Shown: piece by piece, positions 52,833-61,795 of the stretch
How the letters are laid out: each line of letters begins with the position of its first letter
Numbering within the stretch: the first letter of the stretch is position 1
DNA from: Fodinibius salsisoli
GTDB lineage: Bacteria > Bacteroidota > Rhodothermia > Balneolales > Balneolaceae
NCBI RefSeq assembly: GCF_026229185.1
Contig: NZ_JAGGJA010000014.1
Coordinates: 1 to 64,000 of the forward strand
Reading direction: 5' to 3'
DNA length: 64,000 bases
Made by a program: the position numbers and the translations under genes
Notes under the pieces: model-generated
The model's input: only the letters and a program-made list of their open reading frames with translations
What the model was told of the DNA's origin: nothing
The model's database searches: none

Positions 52833-54059
52833 ATGAGTAAGAAGATATTAGCCGTTGTGGGTGGTGGAGCAGCTGGTTTTTTTGGAGCGGTCAATGCAGC
52901 ACGTCTGAATCCGAACCTTCAGGTTATCATTTTTGAACGCAGCCGCGAAGTAATGTCTAAAGTACGTATTTCTGGAGGTGGCCGATGTAATGTTACCCAC
53001 CACTGTTTTGATCCGGAAATACTGTCGCAGGCTTACCCACGAGGGTCGCGTGAGCTGCGGTGGGCCTTTGAGCAATTCCAGGCCCAAGATACCGTTAGTT
53101 GGTTTGAAGATCGGGGCATTTCCCTAAAGACCGAAAAAGATGGCCGCATGTTTCCCACCACTGATGATTCTGCTACTATTATCAATTGTCTTAAGGCCGA
53201 AGCAATCAAACACAATATTGAAATTCGTACTAAAACCCCTGTGGAAGCTCTATCTGTTACCGATGATAATCGCTTTCAAGTTCACCTACGGAGAGCAACA
53301 TCATTAACGGCCGACTTCGTCCTGATTGCAACGGGAGGATCAAACCGTGGCAGTCGGTATGACTGGCTTCGCGAACTTGGACATTCTATTAAGAAGCCGG
53401 TTCCTTCGTTATTTACTTTTGACTTTCGCCGTAAAATATTTGAAGACCTGGCCGGCATTTCCGTTCCAGAGGCCTCAGTCGCCATTGAGGGAACCTCCTT
53501 TAAACATAGCGGACCTCTGCTGATTACGCACTGGGGACTCAGTGGTCCGGCGGTACTCAAAACATCGGCTTGGGCCGCCCGGTATCTGTACGATGAGGAG
53601 TACCGATTCACTATTCGGGTTAACTGGCTCTATCCCAAAAATGAACAGCAAGTTCGAGAAAAACTTCAAGCACTGAGGGATAAGAATGCCCGAAAACAAA
53701 CTGACAAGCAGGATCTTTTTCCTCTCCCCAATCGACTCTGGGAACGGTTTTTAGAGCTCTCTGACATCAAGCCGACTTTACGCTGGGCCGAGCTTTCTAA
53801 TCGCCAGATCCATAAGCTGACACAAAATCTTGTGCAAGCAACCTATCAAATTCAGGGCAAAACCACTTACAAAGAAGAGTTTGTGACCAGCGGAGGAATT
53901 CCGCTACCGGAAATCAACATGGGCACTATGGAGAGTAAAATATGCCCTAGTCTTTACTTCGCCGGCGAGGTGCTCAATATTGACGGCATCACCGGCGGTT
54001 ACAACTTCCAATCGGCCTGGACTACCGGATGGATTGCAGCTCAACATGTGGGAGCCTAA
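52833..54059 (+). CDS. BaiN/HI0933-family FAD-dependent oxidoreductase
   Basis: A 408-residue flavoprotein of the HI0933/BaiN (also called RdsA) family. The dinucleotide-binding start is VVGGGAAGFFGAVNAARLNP, the family motif is VMSKVRISGGGRCNVTHH near residues 41-58, and the C-terminal FAD-binding end is YFAGEVLNIDGITGGYNFQSAWTTG. Some relatives reduce bile acid or other enones; the substrate here is unknown. It is 18 bp after murI, implying cotranscription. The region between its stop and the next gene (54060-54296) contains only a doubtful short open frame. Confidence 0.88.
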   Translation: MSKKILAVVGGGAAGFFGAVNAARLNPNLQVIIFERSREVMSKVRISGGGRCNVTHHCFDPEILSQAYPRGSRELRWAFEQFQAQDTVSWFEDRGISLKTEKDGRMFPTTDDSATIINCLKAEAIKHNIEIRTKTPVEALSVTDDNRFQVHLRRATSLTADFVLIATGGSNRGSRYDWLRELGHSIKKPVPSLFTFDFRRKIFEDLAGISVPEASVAIEGTSFKHSGPLLITHWGLSGPAVLKTSAWAARYLYDEEYRFTIRVNWLYPKNEQQVREKLQALRDKNARKQTDKQDLFPLPNRLWERFLELSDIKPTLRWAELSNRQIHKLTQNLVQATYQIQGKTTYKEEFVTSGGIPLPEINMGTMESKICPSLYFAGEVLNIDGITGGYNFQSAWTTGWIAAQHVGA

Positions 54060-54110
54060 AATTAGTCAGCTTGAGTGCAGCCCCGTTTGTCTCGGCAAAA
54101 TAGGACTCAT

Positions 54111-54248
54111 TTATGTCTTACTAATATTTACTTTGTTTCGTACCTCCCTCAATAGCAGGTCGTCAAGAGGCATTTCAAATACTTTCCTTAAAAATACTGA
54201 TTCCAGCCCAAAATATTTATCAATTATAACCGGAACAAAATCAGACAT
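54111..54248 (-). CDS. Doubtful 45-residue open frame
   Basis: It starts ATG and ends TAA on the minus strand, encoding a mixed-charge peptide with PVIIDKYFGLESVFL and LREVRNKVN. The composition is protein-like and the whole fits between two plus-strand genes, but there is no clear ribosome-binding site or family match. It may be a real small protein, the start of a decayed gene, or chance. Confidence 0.2.
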   Translation of the reverse strand: MSDFVPVIIDKYFGLESVFLRKVFEMPLDDLLLREVRNKVNISKT

Positions 54249-54296
54249 TTATGGGTAAATATTAGAAAATAACTAAAATTCAAGGAGATAAATGGG

Positions 54297-56306
54297 ATGT
54301 TTCACCGTTGCTTTCAGTTTTTTAATGTTTGGGACTACAAGTTTTTGAGGATGTTAAGTGTAGGGGTGTACCTGTTACTGCCAACATGTACAGCCTCTCA
54401 AAATACTGTTCATTCAGGCGAATTTATTGTCGAACCACCCACCCTCGAAAATTTAGGATTCGAGTGGAAAATTGATGGGGACGATAACCGTAATGCCGAA
54501 GTCTTGGTTGAGTATAGGGCCGCGGGGTCCGACTCTGACTGGAAGCAAGGAATGCCGCTTCTGCGAATTGGAGGAGAAAAAATTACAGAAAGGGCAGGAA
54601 TTGACTATGTAACTCCCGCTATGTTTGCCGGGAGTATCCTGGATCTTCATTCGGATACTGAATATGAATGTCGTTTTACCTTAAGAGATCCCGACGGGGT
54701 TGAGGGAGAAGCGGTGAAGACGGTCACAGTCCGCACGCGCGCGGAACCTAAAGAAGCCCATGACGGTCGCATATTGCATGTATATCCTCAACATTGGAAA
54801 GGGGAAAAGCAAGAGCCTGCTTTCACAGGGCTTATGGAAGCCTACAATGGTTCCCAAAAAGCAATAGGCGATTGGTATTTGGTAGATGAAAACCAAGTAA
54901 AGCCCGGTGATATCATTATGCTGCATGGGGGGCTCTACAGGGCGGATAGGTCTGACTACATTAATCCAGAAAGTATTCCATTTGACGGTACTTATTTTCT
55001 TACTGCCAAGGGAACCGCTCAGCGACCGATTGTGATCAAAGCCGCCGGAGATGGTGAAGTGCTCTTCGATGGCGCAGGTGCTCACACTCTTTTCAATGTG
55101 ATGGCTACTGAACATCATATTTTTGAAGGCATCACTTTCATAAATGCAGACCGTGTATTCGATGCCGGGCGAAAAAAAATAACGGGGGCCAACGGACTCA
55201 CGATCAGGAACTGCCGGTTTGAAGAAGTGGGAGAAGCAATTCGGACAGAATATGCCGGATCAAAAAACTTTTATATAGTCGACAATCTCATCATTGGTCG
55301 AAATGACCGGTACCGCCTTCTCGGATGGACGGACCGAAGACACAGTAATCCCGGTCCCTATGGCAAGTATCTTCTAAATAGCTATATGGCCATAAAGGTA
55401 TATGGATCCGGACATGTTATTGCATACAATTCAATAGCATATTTCCATGACGGTATTTCTATTTCCACTTACGGGAGCCCTGAGCAAGAACGACAGTTGC
55501 GCGCGGTGTCAATTGATATCTATAACAATGACATCCATCTTGTAAATGACGATTTTATTGAAGCTGATGGCGGTGTTCACAATATCCGTATCATGCGCAA
55601 CCGCGGAGTAAATGCTGCTCAGAGCGGACTGAGCGCGCAGCCTTTATTTGGTGGGCCGGCCTACTTTATTCGCAATGTTTTATATCACATTCCATCGGGA
55701 GGAGCTTTTAAATTTTATAACCAACCGGCAGGGCTGGTTGCCTATCACAACACTTTTATAGCCGACATAACCAAAAATTTAGAAATTCATTCCAACTCAC
55801 ACTTCCGGAATAACCTATTCCTGAGCAGAGATCACAGAAAGGGAATTGCTGTCTTTCCCTTTGCTACCTCCTACTCAACATCGGACTACAATGGGTATCG
55901 GCCAAACCAGGGAGTAGAACGGCAGTATGTGTGGATTACACCAAGCCTTTGGAAGGTGCGGGATTATTCACTTTCCTATAAAGACAGCTGGTCTTTTGAG
56001 ACCCTGGAAGGTTTTAGCAGAACCAGCGGTCTTGAAGAGCATGGCATAACGGTCGATTACAACATTTTTAAAGACCTTCAACAACCGGATCCGCAAAAAC
56101 CGCATACCATTTATCATGCAACGGACCTGAATTTTAAACTGAAGCCCAACAGCAAAGCGGTTGACGCAGGCATGAAAATTCCCAACGTGAACGATGACTC
56201 CACAGGAAAAGCCCCGGACCTCGGAGCGCTTGAAGTCGGCCTCCCCACTCCGATTTTTGGCTGCCGGGGTCATGGTCGTGCCCTGGATAAACCCTTTTAT
56301 CGTTGA
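54297..56306 (+). CDS. Secreted right-handed beta-helix protein
   Basis: 669 residues. A clear AAGGAG (54282-54287) supports the ATG at 54297, although a second ATG at residue 19 gives a cleaner signal peptide (MLSVGVYLLLPTCTAS). An N-terminal fibronectin-like segment (about 40-140, DTEYECRFTLRDPDG) is followed by a parallel beta-helix (about 180-530) with NGLTIRNCRFEEVGEAI, IVDNLIIG, VIAYNSIAYF, ISTYG and VAYHNTFI coils. Such helices occur in polysaccharide lyases and adhesins. I see no specific lyase motif, so the target is open. It stands alone, with a repeat element right after it. Confidence 0.75.
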   Translation: MFHRCFQFFNVWDYKFLRMLSVGVYLLLPTCTASQNTVHSGEFIVEPPTLENLGFEWKIDGDDNRNAEVLVEYRAAGSDSDWKQGMPLLRIGGEKITERAGIDYVTPAMFAGSILDLHSDTEYECRFTLRDPDGVEGEAVKTVTVRTRAEPKEAHDGRILHVYPQHWKGEKQEPAFTGLMEAYNGSQKAIGDWYLVDENQVKPGDIIMLHGGLYRADRSDYINPESIPFDGTYFLTAKGTAQRPIVIKAAGDGEVLFDGAGAHTLFNVMATEHHIFEGITFINADRVFDAGRKKITGANGLTIRNCRFEEVGEAIRTEYAGSKNFYIVDNLIIGRNDRYRLLGWTDRRHSNPGPYGKYLLNSYMAIKVYGSGHVIAYNSIAYFHDGISISTYGSPEQERQLRAVSIDIYNNDIHLVNDDFIEADGGVHNIRIMRNRGVNAAQSGLSAQPLFGGPAYFIRNVLYHIPSGGAFKFYNQPAGLVAYHNTFIADITKNLEIHSNSHFRNNLFLSRDHRKGIAVFPFATSYSTSDYNGYRPNQGVERQYVWITPSLWKVRDYSLSYKDSWSFETLEGFSRTSGLEEHGITVDYNIFKDLQQPDPQKPHTIYHATDLNFKLKPNSKAVDAGMKIPNVNDDSTGKAPDLGALEVGLPTPIFGCRGHGRALDKPFYR

Positions 56307-56382
56307 TTACAATAAATGCATGGATCGGTTGGAATTGGTAGAGTTTGTCAAGCTATTTGGCTTGTATGAGCATTTCTTTGGC

Positions 56383-56551
56383 GACCCCATCTTGTTCTTC
56401 CCCTCCAAGCAGGGGAAGAGACGCATGAGCCTCTTTTAATTTCTCCCTACTCCGCAGGGAGAGAAACTCATTGATATGGTTGTATAGCAGATCCAGTGAA
56501 AATATCATGAATTTTCCCTCCCTAATTTTAGGAAGGGAGCAAAGGTGGGTC
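56383..56551. repeat. Hairpin-rich intergenic repeat, copy B (related to 26689-26800)
   Basis: It starts GACCCCATCTTGTTCTTCCC and ends GTGGGTC. Three stem-loops are visible: TCTTCCCC/GGGGAAGA (56396-56419), TCTCCCT/AGGGAGA (56442-56462) and CTCCCT/AGGGAG (56518-56539). It fills most of the 364-bp gap 56307-56670, in which I see no gene. Confidence 0.5.
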
Positions 56552-56670
56552 ACAAATAGAGCTGAGTCTCTCTATCAATAATATATTAACCGGTCTTCTA
56601 TTTCAATCAACGTTAACCACTCACTAAATTGACCTACGAATAATTTATCCGGAGTCCGTGGATTTTTGGC

Positions 56671-58002
56671 TTACAACAGCTTACTTGCCAGGTTCGCCAG
56701 TTCAGAACGTTCACCTTTTTCCAGGTTGATGTGGGCATACAGGTCATTATCATGCATGCGGTCTACCAAGAAAGAAAGCCCGTTACTCTGGGTATCCAGA
56801 TATGGTGTATCAATTTGATAGATATCACCCGTAAAGATAATTTTAGTATTCTCTCCAGCCCGTGTAATGATTGTCTTAACTTCATGCGGGGTTAAGTTCT
56901 GCGCCTCATCCACTATAAAAATAATGTTTGACAGACTACGACCGCGGATATACGCCAATGGAATAATCCGTAGCTTTTCGTTTTCAAGCATCTCTTCCAC
57001 TTTTTGATACTGCTTGCTGGTTTGCGGATACTGATTTTTAATAAACGTCAGGTTATCCCACAATGGTTGCATGTAGGGATCGATCTTCGAGTTGATATCC
57101 CCCGGCAGGTAACCAATATCATTATTGCTGAGTGGCACAATGGGACGAGCCAGGTAGATCTGTTGATAACTGTGGCGCTGTTCCATAGCTCCTGCCAGGG
57201 CCAGCAGCGTCTTTCCCGTGCCTGCTGCCCCGGTGATGGTCACCAGTAAATTATCGGGATTCATAATGGCCTGCAGCGCAAAGGTCTGTTCGGCATTCCG
57301 TGGGGTTACTCCATAGGCGGTATTCCGGTGTACGGGTTCGATAAGATCTTTCTGGGCATTATAGTACCCCAAAGCCGAACTGGAATGATTTTTTAGAATA
57401 TAGAAATGATTGCTGGCGGGCGGCTCCTCCAAAACGGCTTCCGGTTCCAGCTGTCCCTCCTCATATAAGCGGTTAATCAGCTCAGGATCATCATATTTGA
57501 GCTCAGTCTTGCCCCTGTACAGGTGGTCTATATCTTTGATACGGATACTCTCATAATCTTCGGCATCTATACTGAGGGCCCGCGCCTTAATTCGCAGATT
57601 AATATCCTTGGAAACCAGGATGACCTTTTTATCAGGTTCATCCTCCATCAGCTTCAGAACGGCATTCAGAATACGGTGATCATTCTTGGCATTACCAAAG
57701 ACTTCGGCGGCATCTATTTCACTGTTCTCGTTGTTGAGCACACGAAGCTTCCCATGCGTTTCTCCATTAAGGGGGATCCACTTCTGCAACATATTTTTAT
57801 CTGATATTTTATCCAGATAGCGGCTGAATTCGCGGGCATGCAAATTGATGACATTGCTCCCCTTTTTAAACGTATCAATTTCTTCCAACACGGTAATAGG
57901 AATGGCAATATCATTTTTTTGGAAGTTTTTGACGGCGTCACAATCATATAAAAGAACAGAAGTATCAAGAACGAAAATCTTTTGCTTATCAACAGGAGCC
58001 AT
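56671..58002 (-). CDS. PhoH-like protein with N-terminal PIN domain (YlaK type)
   Basis: A 443-residue fusion. Residues about 8-145 are a PIN nuclease domain: FVLDTSVLLYDCDAV opens it and EFSRYLDK and SKDINLRIKARAL contain its other acidic and polar positions. Residues about 215-430 are a PhoH ATPase with Walker A GAAGTGKT and Walker B-like IIFIVDEAQNLTPHEVK. Such PIN-PhoH (PhoH2/YlaK) proteins have been reported to act as RNA helicase/RNase enzymes. The region upstream holds three ATTAACT repeats at 11-bp spacing, matching the geometry of a Pho box, which would fit the PhoH name. Confidence 0.88.
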   Translation of the reverse strand: MAPVDKQKIFVLDTSVLLYDCDAVKNFQKNDIAIPITVLEEIDTFKKGSNVINLHAREFSRYLDKISDKNMLQKWIPLNGETHGKLRVLNNENSEIDAAEVFGNAKNDHRILNAVLKLMEDEPDKKVILVSKDINLRIKARALSIDAEDYESIRIKDIDHLYRGKTELKYDDPELINRLYEEGQLEPEAVLEEPPASNHFYILKNHSSSALGYYNAQKDLIEPVHRNTAYGVTPRNAEQTFALQAIMNPDNLLVTITGAAGTGKTLLALAGAMEQRHSYQQIYLARPIVPLSNNDIGYLPGDINSKIDPYMQPLWDNLTFIKNQYPQTSKQYQKVEEMLENEKLRIIPLAYIRGRSLSNIIFIVDEAQNLTPHEVKTIITRAGENTKIIFTGDIYQIDTPYLDTQSNGLSFLVDRMHDNDLYAHINLEKGERSELANLASKLL

Positions 58003-58088
58003 AGAGCGTAGATTTTTGATTTCAAAAGAACAGTGACAAACAACGTATTCTTATTACAACGTTATATAATCACCCTGTGAGAATCAAT

Positions 58089-58121
58089 AGTTAATATGAA
58101 GTTAATTAAAAGTTAATATAT
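58089..58121 (-). promoter_or_regulatory. Three direct repeats with Pho-box geometry upstream of phoH-like gene
   Basis: On the minus strand ATTAACT occurs three times exactly 11 bp apart (7-bp unit, 4-nt spacers), 87-119 bp before the phoH-like start. This is the layout of PhoB/PhoP sites (7-bp repeats, 11-bp helical period). The unit TTAAC also resembles the Bacillus PhoP repeat more than the E. coli CTGTCAT. The site is AT-rich, so chance remains possible. Confidence 0.5.
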
Positions 58122-58135
58122 GGGGATACTGACGC

Positions 58136-58921
58136 TCAGTTTGACAAATGGTATAAGGCAATAGAGGTGGCGATGGCCGCATTTAGGCTTTCTACCGGCG
58201 GCTGCGGGGAAGGCGAAGAAATTTCTACCTGGTGGCGATTATCCGTCATAAGCCGGTTGTCAATGCCATGGCCTTCATTACCGACAACAAGCACCGTTTT
58301 CTTTCTTCTGGATTTAAGAGAGGCAAGCGGTACCGATCTGGCGCCCTTGTTAAGCAACAACACCTCCCAGCTATCTTCTTCAAGAGCTTGAAGTAATGTG
58401 GCCAAACCTCCATTGAGATGAGGAATGGTTCCGGTCGCTCCCGCCGTACTACGCACTACTTTAGGGTGAAAAAGATCAACCGTTCCCTTACCGGACAAAA
58501 GTGCCCGCGCCCCGAACCAGGAAGCCGTGCGAATGATCGTGCCTACATTGCCCGGATCCTGTACAGCATCCAAAGCCACGACAATGCCTTCATTTCGGCT
58601 TATGGACTCAATGGAGGCTTCTTCGGGCATATGGCATAAAGCCAACACTCCCTGGGGCGTATCCGTATCGCTGACCTCCGCAAAATGCGCTTCATCCAAA
58701 ATAACGCCCTCAACTTTTTTCGCTCTTTTCTTCCATTCTTCTTCCCTCTGATACCCCCGTGTCTTGTCAAAAAACAGCGTTTTAATACGCACAGATTGGT
58801 TCTCTGCAACCTGGCGCACAGCTCGCCCCCCCTCCACTATAAAAAGTTGCTCTTGTACTCGGTATTTCTTCCGATTCAGTTTTCGCAGGAGGGTTAGCTG
58901 ACGGTTAGACGCAGTTCTCAT
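58136..58921 (-). CDS. TrmH/SpoU-family RNA 2'-O-methyltransferase
   Basis: A 261-residue SPOUT enzyme. The N-terminal substrate-binding region (about 1-95, KLNRKKYRVQEQLFIVEGGRAV) is followed by the knotted SPOUT core. Its three motifs are VVALDAVQDPGNVGTIIRTASWFGA, LVVGNEGHGI and SLNAAIATSIALYHL. The first domain is the RNA-binding L30e-like module seen in rRNA methyltransferases of the RlmB/TsnR group. It probably modifies a ribose of rRNA or tRNA. The stop of this gene is 134 bp from the phoH-like start, on the same strand. Confidence 0.9.
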   Translation of the reverse strand: MRTASNRQLTLLRKLNRKKYRVQEQLFIVEGGRAVRQVAENQSVRIKTLFFDKTRGYQREEEWKKRAKKVEGVILDEAHFAEVSDTDTPQGVLALCHMPEEASIESISRNEGIVVALDAVQDPGNVGTIIRTASWFGARALLSGKGTVDLFHPKVVRSTAGATGTIPHLNGGLATLLQALEEDSWEVLLLNKGARSVPLASLKSRRKKTVLVVGNEGHGIDNRLMTDNRHQVEISSPSPQPPVESLNAAIATSIALYHLSN

Positions 58922-59046
58922 AAAATATTTTTTGAATAACGATTCTATCTTCTTAGCCCGTAAATTAAACAGCTTCTTCTTTTAAACACAAAAACTATCC
59001 TTATCTTAACGCCCAACGAATAGTAAAAAAAGACATTAGATCCATC

Positions 59047-60576
59047 ATGGAATTTCTGAAGAAACTGGGCATTGAGGGCACCAACCTGGGAACGAGTACC
59101 GGACAAAAGTTTATAGGCTCGGGTGCAAAAGAAACCATTTCGAGCCATACCCCTATCGATGGCTCCCAAATTGCAGATACGACCGTCACTACCAGAGAAG
59201 AGTATGACCAAGTGGTAAATACTGCTTTGGAAGCCTTTGAAGAGTGGCGTATGACTCCGGCTCCCAAACGGGGTGAAATAGTTCGCCAAATTGGGCTGGA
59301 ACTGCGAGAACATAAAGAATACTTGGGACGACTGGTGACTTATGAAATGGGAAAAATTTACCAGGAAGGCCTTGGAGAAGTCCAGGAGATGATTGATATC
59401 TGCGATTTTGCAGTCGGTCAGTCGCGCATGCTTTATGGAAAAACGATGCCCTCTGAGCGTCCCCGGCATCGAATGTATGAGCAGTGGCATCCGCTGGGCA
59501 TTACAGGTATCATTTCTGCCTTCAACTTTCCTGTCGCCGTCTATAGCTGGAACGCCATGATCGCAGCCGTGGCCGGCAATGTAATGATTTGGAAAGGATC
59601 CGAGAAAACACCGTTGTGCAGTATCGCCGTACAAAATATCATTGCCAAAGTCTTAAAACGTAACGACCTGCCGGAAGGTATTTTCAACCTTGTTACGGGT
59701 GGACGCGAAGTTGGTGAATGGATGACCGAAGATGAGCGCCTTCCGCTTATTTCAGCCACCGGTTCTATTCGCATGGGTAAAGAAGTAGCCAAAACGGTTG
59801 CCGGACGACTGGGGAAGACGATCCTTGAACTGGGTGGAAATAACGCCATCATTGTATCAAAAGATGCTGATTTAGAGATGGCAGCCCGGGCTATTGCTTT
59901 CGGGGCTGTCGGTACCTGTGGACAGCGCTGTACTTCTACCCGGCGGCTGATTATCCATAAAGAGGTGTTTAACCCGCTCAAAGAACGGCTCGTTGAAATA
60001 TACAAAGAAGTTAATATCGGCAACCCCCTCAAAGAAGATACCCTTGTTGGTCCTTTGATTGATCAGCAGGCAATTGACAATATGCAGAACGCGCTACAAG
60101 AGGTGCAGGATGAAGGCGGAGAAGTTATTTATGGTGGAGAAGTATTAGAAAACAAACAACTTGATGGGGGGCATTATGTACGACCGGCGATCGTGACGGC
60201 CCAAAATGACTGGGACATCGTACAGGAAGAAACCTTTGCACCTATCCTTTACTTGACTCAGTATTCTGACCTCGATGAAGCCATTTCATTACATAATGGT
60301 GTCAAACAAGGGCTTAGCTCTTCCATCTTTACGTTAAATATTCGGGAGGGCGAAACCTTTTTAAGCGCCCGGGGATCCGATTGTGGCATCGCCAACGTCA
60401 ACGTTGGTACCAGCGGGGCAGAAATTGGTGGTGCCTTTGGTGGCGAAAAAGAGACCGGCGGGGGACGTGAGTCGGGCTCTGATGCCTGGAAAGCCTATAT
60501 GCGCCGGCAAACAAACACTATTAACTGGGGCTCGGAGATGCCCTTGGCCCAAGGTATTGAATTTGATGTAGATTAG
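59047..60576 (+). CDS. ALDH7-family aldehyde dehydrogenase (alpha-aminoadipic semialdehyde dehydrogenase type)
   Basis: A 509-residue NAD(P)-dependent aldehyde dehydrogenase. The catalytic cysteine is in GTCGQRCTSTRRL (about residue 300) and the general-base glutamate in LELGGNNAIIV (about 265). The C-terminal segment FGGEKETGGGRESGSDAWKAYMRRQTNTINWG is distinctive for ALDH7 (antiquitin), which oxidises alpha-aminoadipic semialdehyde in lysine breakdown. No other lysine-catabolism gene is nearby. Divergent from the TrmH gene, it ends before a weak terminator. Confidence 0.9.
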   Translation: MEFLKKLGIEGTNLGTSTGQKFIGSGAKETISSHTPIDGSQIADTTVTTREEYDQVVNTALEAFEEWRMTPAPKRGEIVRQIGLELREHKEYLGRLVTYEMGKIYQEGLGEVQEMIDICDFAVGQSRMLYGKTMPSERPRHRMYEQWHPLGITGIISAFNFPVAVYSWNAMIAAVAGNVMIWKGSEKTPLCSIAVQNIIAKVLKRNDLPEGIFNLVTGGREVGEWMTEDERLPLISATGSIRMGKEVAKTVAGRLGKTILELGGNNAIIVSKDADLEMAARAIAFGAVGTCGQRCTSTRRLIIHKEVFNPLKERLVEIYKEVNIGNPLKEDTLVGPLIDQQAIDNMQNALQEVQDEGGEVIYGGEVLENKQLDGGHYVRPAIVTAQNDWDIVQEETFAPILYLTQYSDLDEAISLHNGVKQGLSSSIFTLNIREGETFLSARGSDCGIANVNVGTSGAEIGGAFGGEKETGGGRESGSDAWKAYMRRQTNTINWGSEMPLAQGIEFDVD

Positions 60577-60641
60577 CCGACAACAAAACCGAAAGTCATC
60601 CACTGGCCTCCACAAACTTTAGCATAGCGCACCAAAACTAC

Positions 60642-60666
60642 AAAGCCTTCCTCTCCGGAGGGCTTT
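60642..60666. terminator. Weak stem-loop between ALDH7 and DUF3078 genes
   Basis: AAAGCC/GGCTTT with TCC/GGA inside gives an imperfect hairpin between convergent genes; the adjoining T/A runs are short. Confidence 0.5.
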
Positions 60667-60712
60667 ATAACTATATGACAACCTTTTCAAATTCAAGAGT
60701 CTATTAATATGT

Positions 60713-61723
60713 CTATAATATATTGACCGATAAACCGGCAGAAAGAACCTGCTTAACCTGCACTTGTTTTGAAAAGTCTTCATCATAGATCATCACGAAC
60801 TGGAAAGACATGTTCATAAAGTCATTGATCTTTCCAACTACTTCATTAGAAAAGTTAATGTCTGTCCGGTTGATATGCCGCTGCAGGTTGGTAAAAGTCT
60901 CTACAGAACTAACCAGGTGAACATTTTTAAAAATATCCTTTTCAAAAAAGAATGCTGCCGAATAACCAGGCTCAAAACGGAAGCTTTTAGGATTTCTGGT
61001 ATAAACCCCGTACGAACCCGATGAAAATGGGTCGATCAACCTGCTTACTTCGGAGTCATATAACCCATAACGTTCTGCCAGTGCATCATTCGCAACGATA
61101 GTTTCTTTCATTGCTAAACCCGTCTGTGCAGAAAAATAATCAGCTGGAGTATAGGCAATACCAACAACCTGGGTAAAATAAGCGGGCGAAAAAATCTCCG
61201 AAATCAATTCAGGATTTTCCCCATCCGGCACATTATAGTTAAATCCTTTGTCGAACTGAGTACTGAAATTGATATTGGCAAATGCACTCCAGCGCTTATT
61301 ATCGAAGAGATAACTGAATTTATTATTGATCGCAATACGATCGTCGGTTTTGCGCGTCCCTTCATCCTGAATCCTTGCCTTACCATACTTAAAATTGGTA
61401 TTTAAGGCATAGGCAAACCGATCCTTACGATACATCAGGTTAAATACCGTAGAGGCCGTTACACTTATAGTATTCGTCCCCCCCTGGCTCCAGTTGTCAT
61501 AAGCAGCCTGGGCTCCATTAAGCCCGCTAACCCAAGAAGCATCCCAACCTTCCAAAGAGTCAGCAACGATGACCGTTTGATCAATTCTGGAAATATCATG
61601 GATAGATATATCTTCATCATCCTCAAGAAGTTTACTTATCCGGATTGCTTCCTGCCCCGATACATCCCGGACTGCCGATAGTATCAGCACTATCAGAACA
61701 AACAAGGAGGCATATTTGCGCAT
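60713..61723 (-). CDS. DUF3078-family outer-membrane-like protein
   Basis: 336 residues with an N-terminal signal (FVLIVLILSAVRDVSGQ). The DUF3078 landmark is seen at about residues 65-90: WVSGLNGAQAAYDNWSQGGTNTISV. It is followed by alternating strands (YALNTNFKYGKARIQDEG, RWSAFANINFSTQF, FSAQTGLAMKET), suggesting a small beta-barrel in the outer membrane. The family is common in Bacteroidota and has no assigned role. It is followed downstream by ALDH7 on the opposite strand. Confidence 0.8.
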   Translation of the reverse strand: MRKYASLFVLIVLILSAVRDVSGQEAIRISKLLEDDEDISIHDISRIDQTVIVADSLEGWDASWVSGLNGAQAAYDNWSQGGTNTISVTASTVFNLMYRKDRFAYALNTNFKYGKARIQDEGTRKTDDRIAINNKFSYLFDNKRWSAFANINFSTQFDKGFNYNVPDGENPELISEIFSPAYFTQVVGIAYTPADYFSAQTGLAMKETIVANDALAERYGLYDSEVSRLIDPFSSGSYGVYTRNPKSFRFEPGYSAAFFFEKDIFKNVHLVSSVETFTNLQRHINRTDINFSNEVVGKINDFMNMSFQFVMIYDEDFSKQVQVKQVLSAGLSVNIL

Positions 61724-61795
61724 ATTGATGCAGTCGTTTTAAGGAAAAATTTCGGGTTAAAAATACAACAAATAATTAAACCGGGAAACACTACT

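Noticed and set aside
58945-59634. 229-residue minus-strand open frame opposite the ALDH7 gene
   Set aside because: It overlaps the strongly supported ALDH coding region and has a low-complexity Cys/His/Phe-rich text typical of antisense translation.
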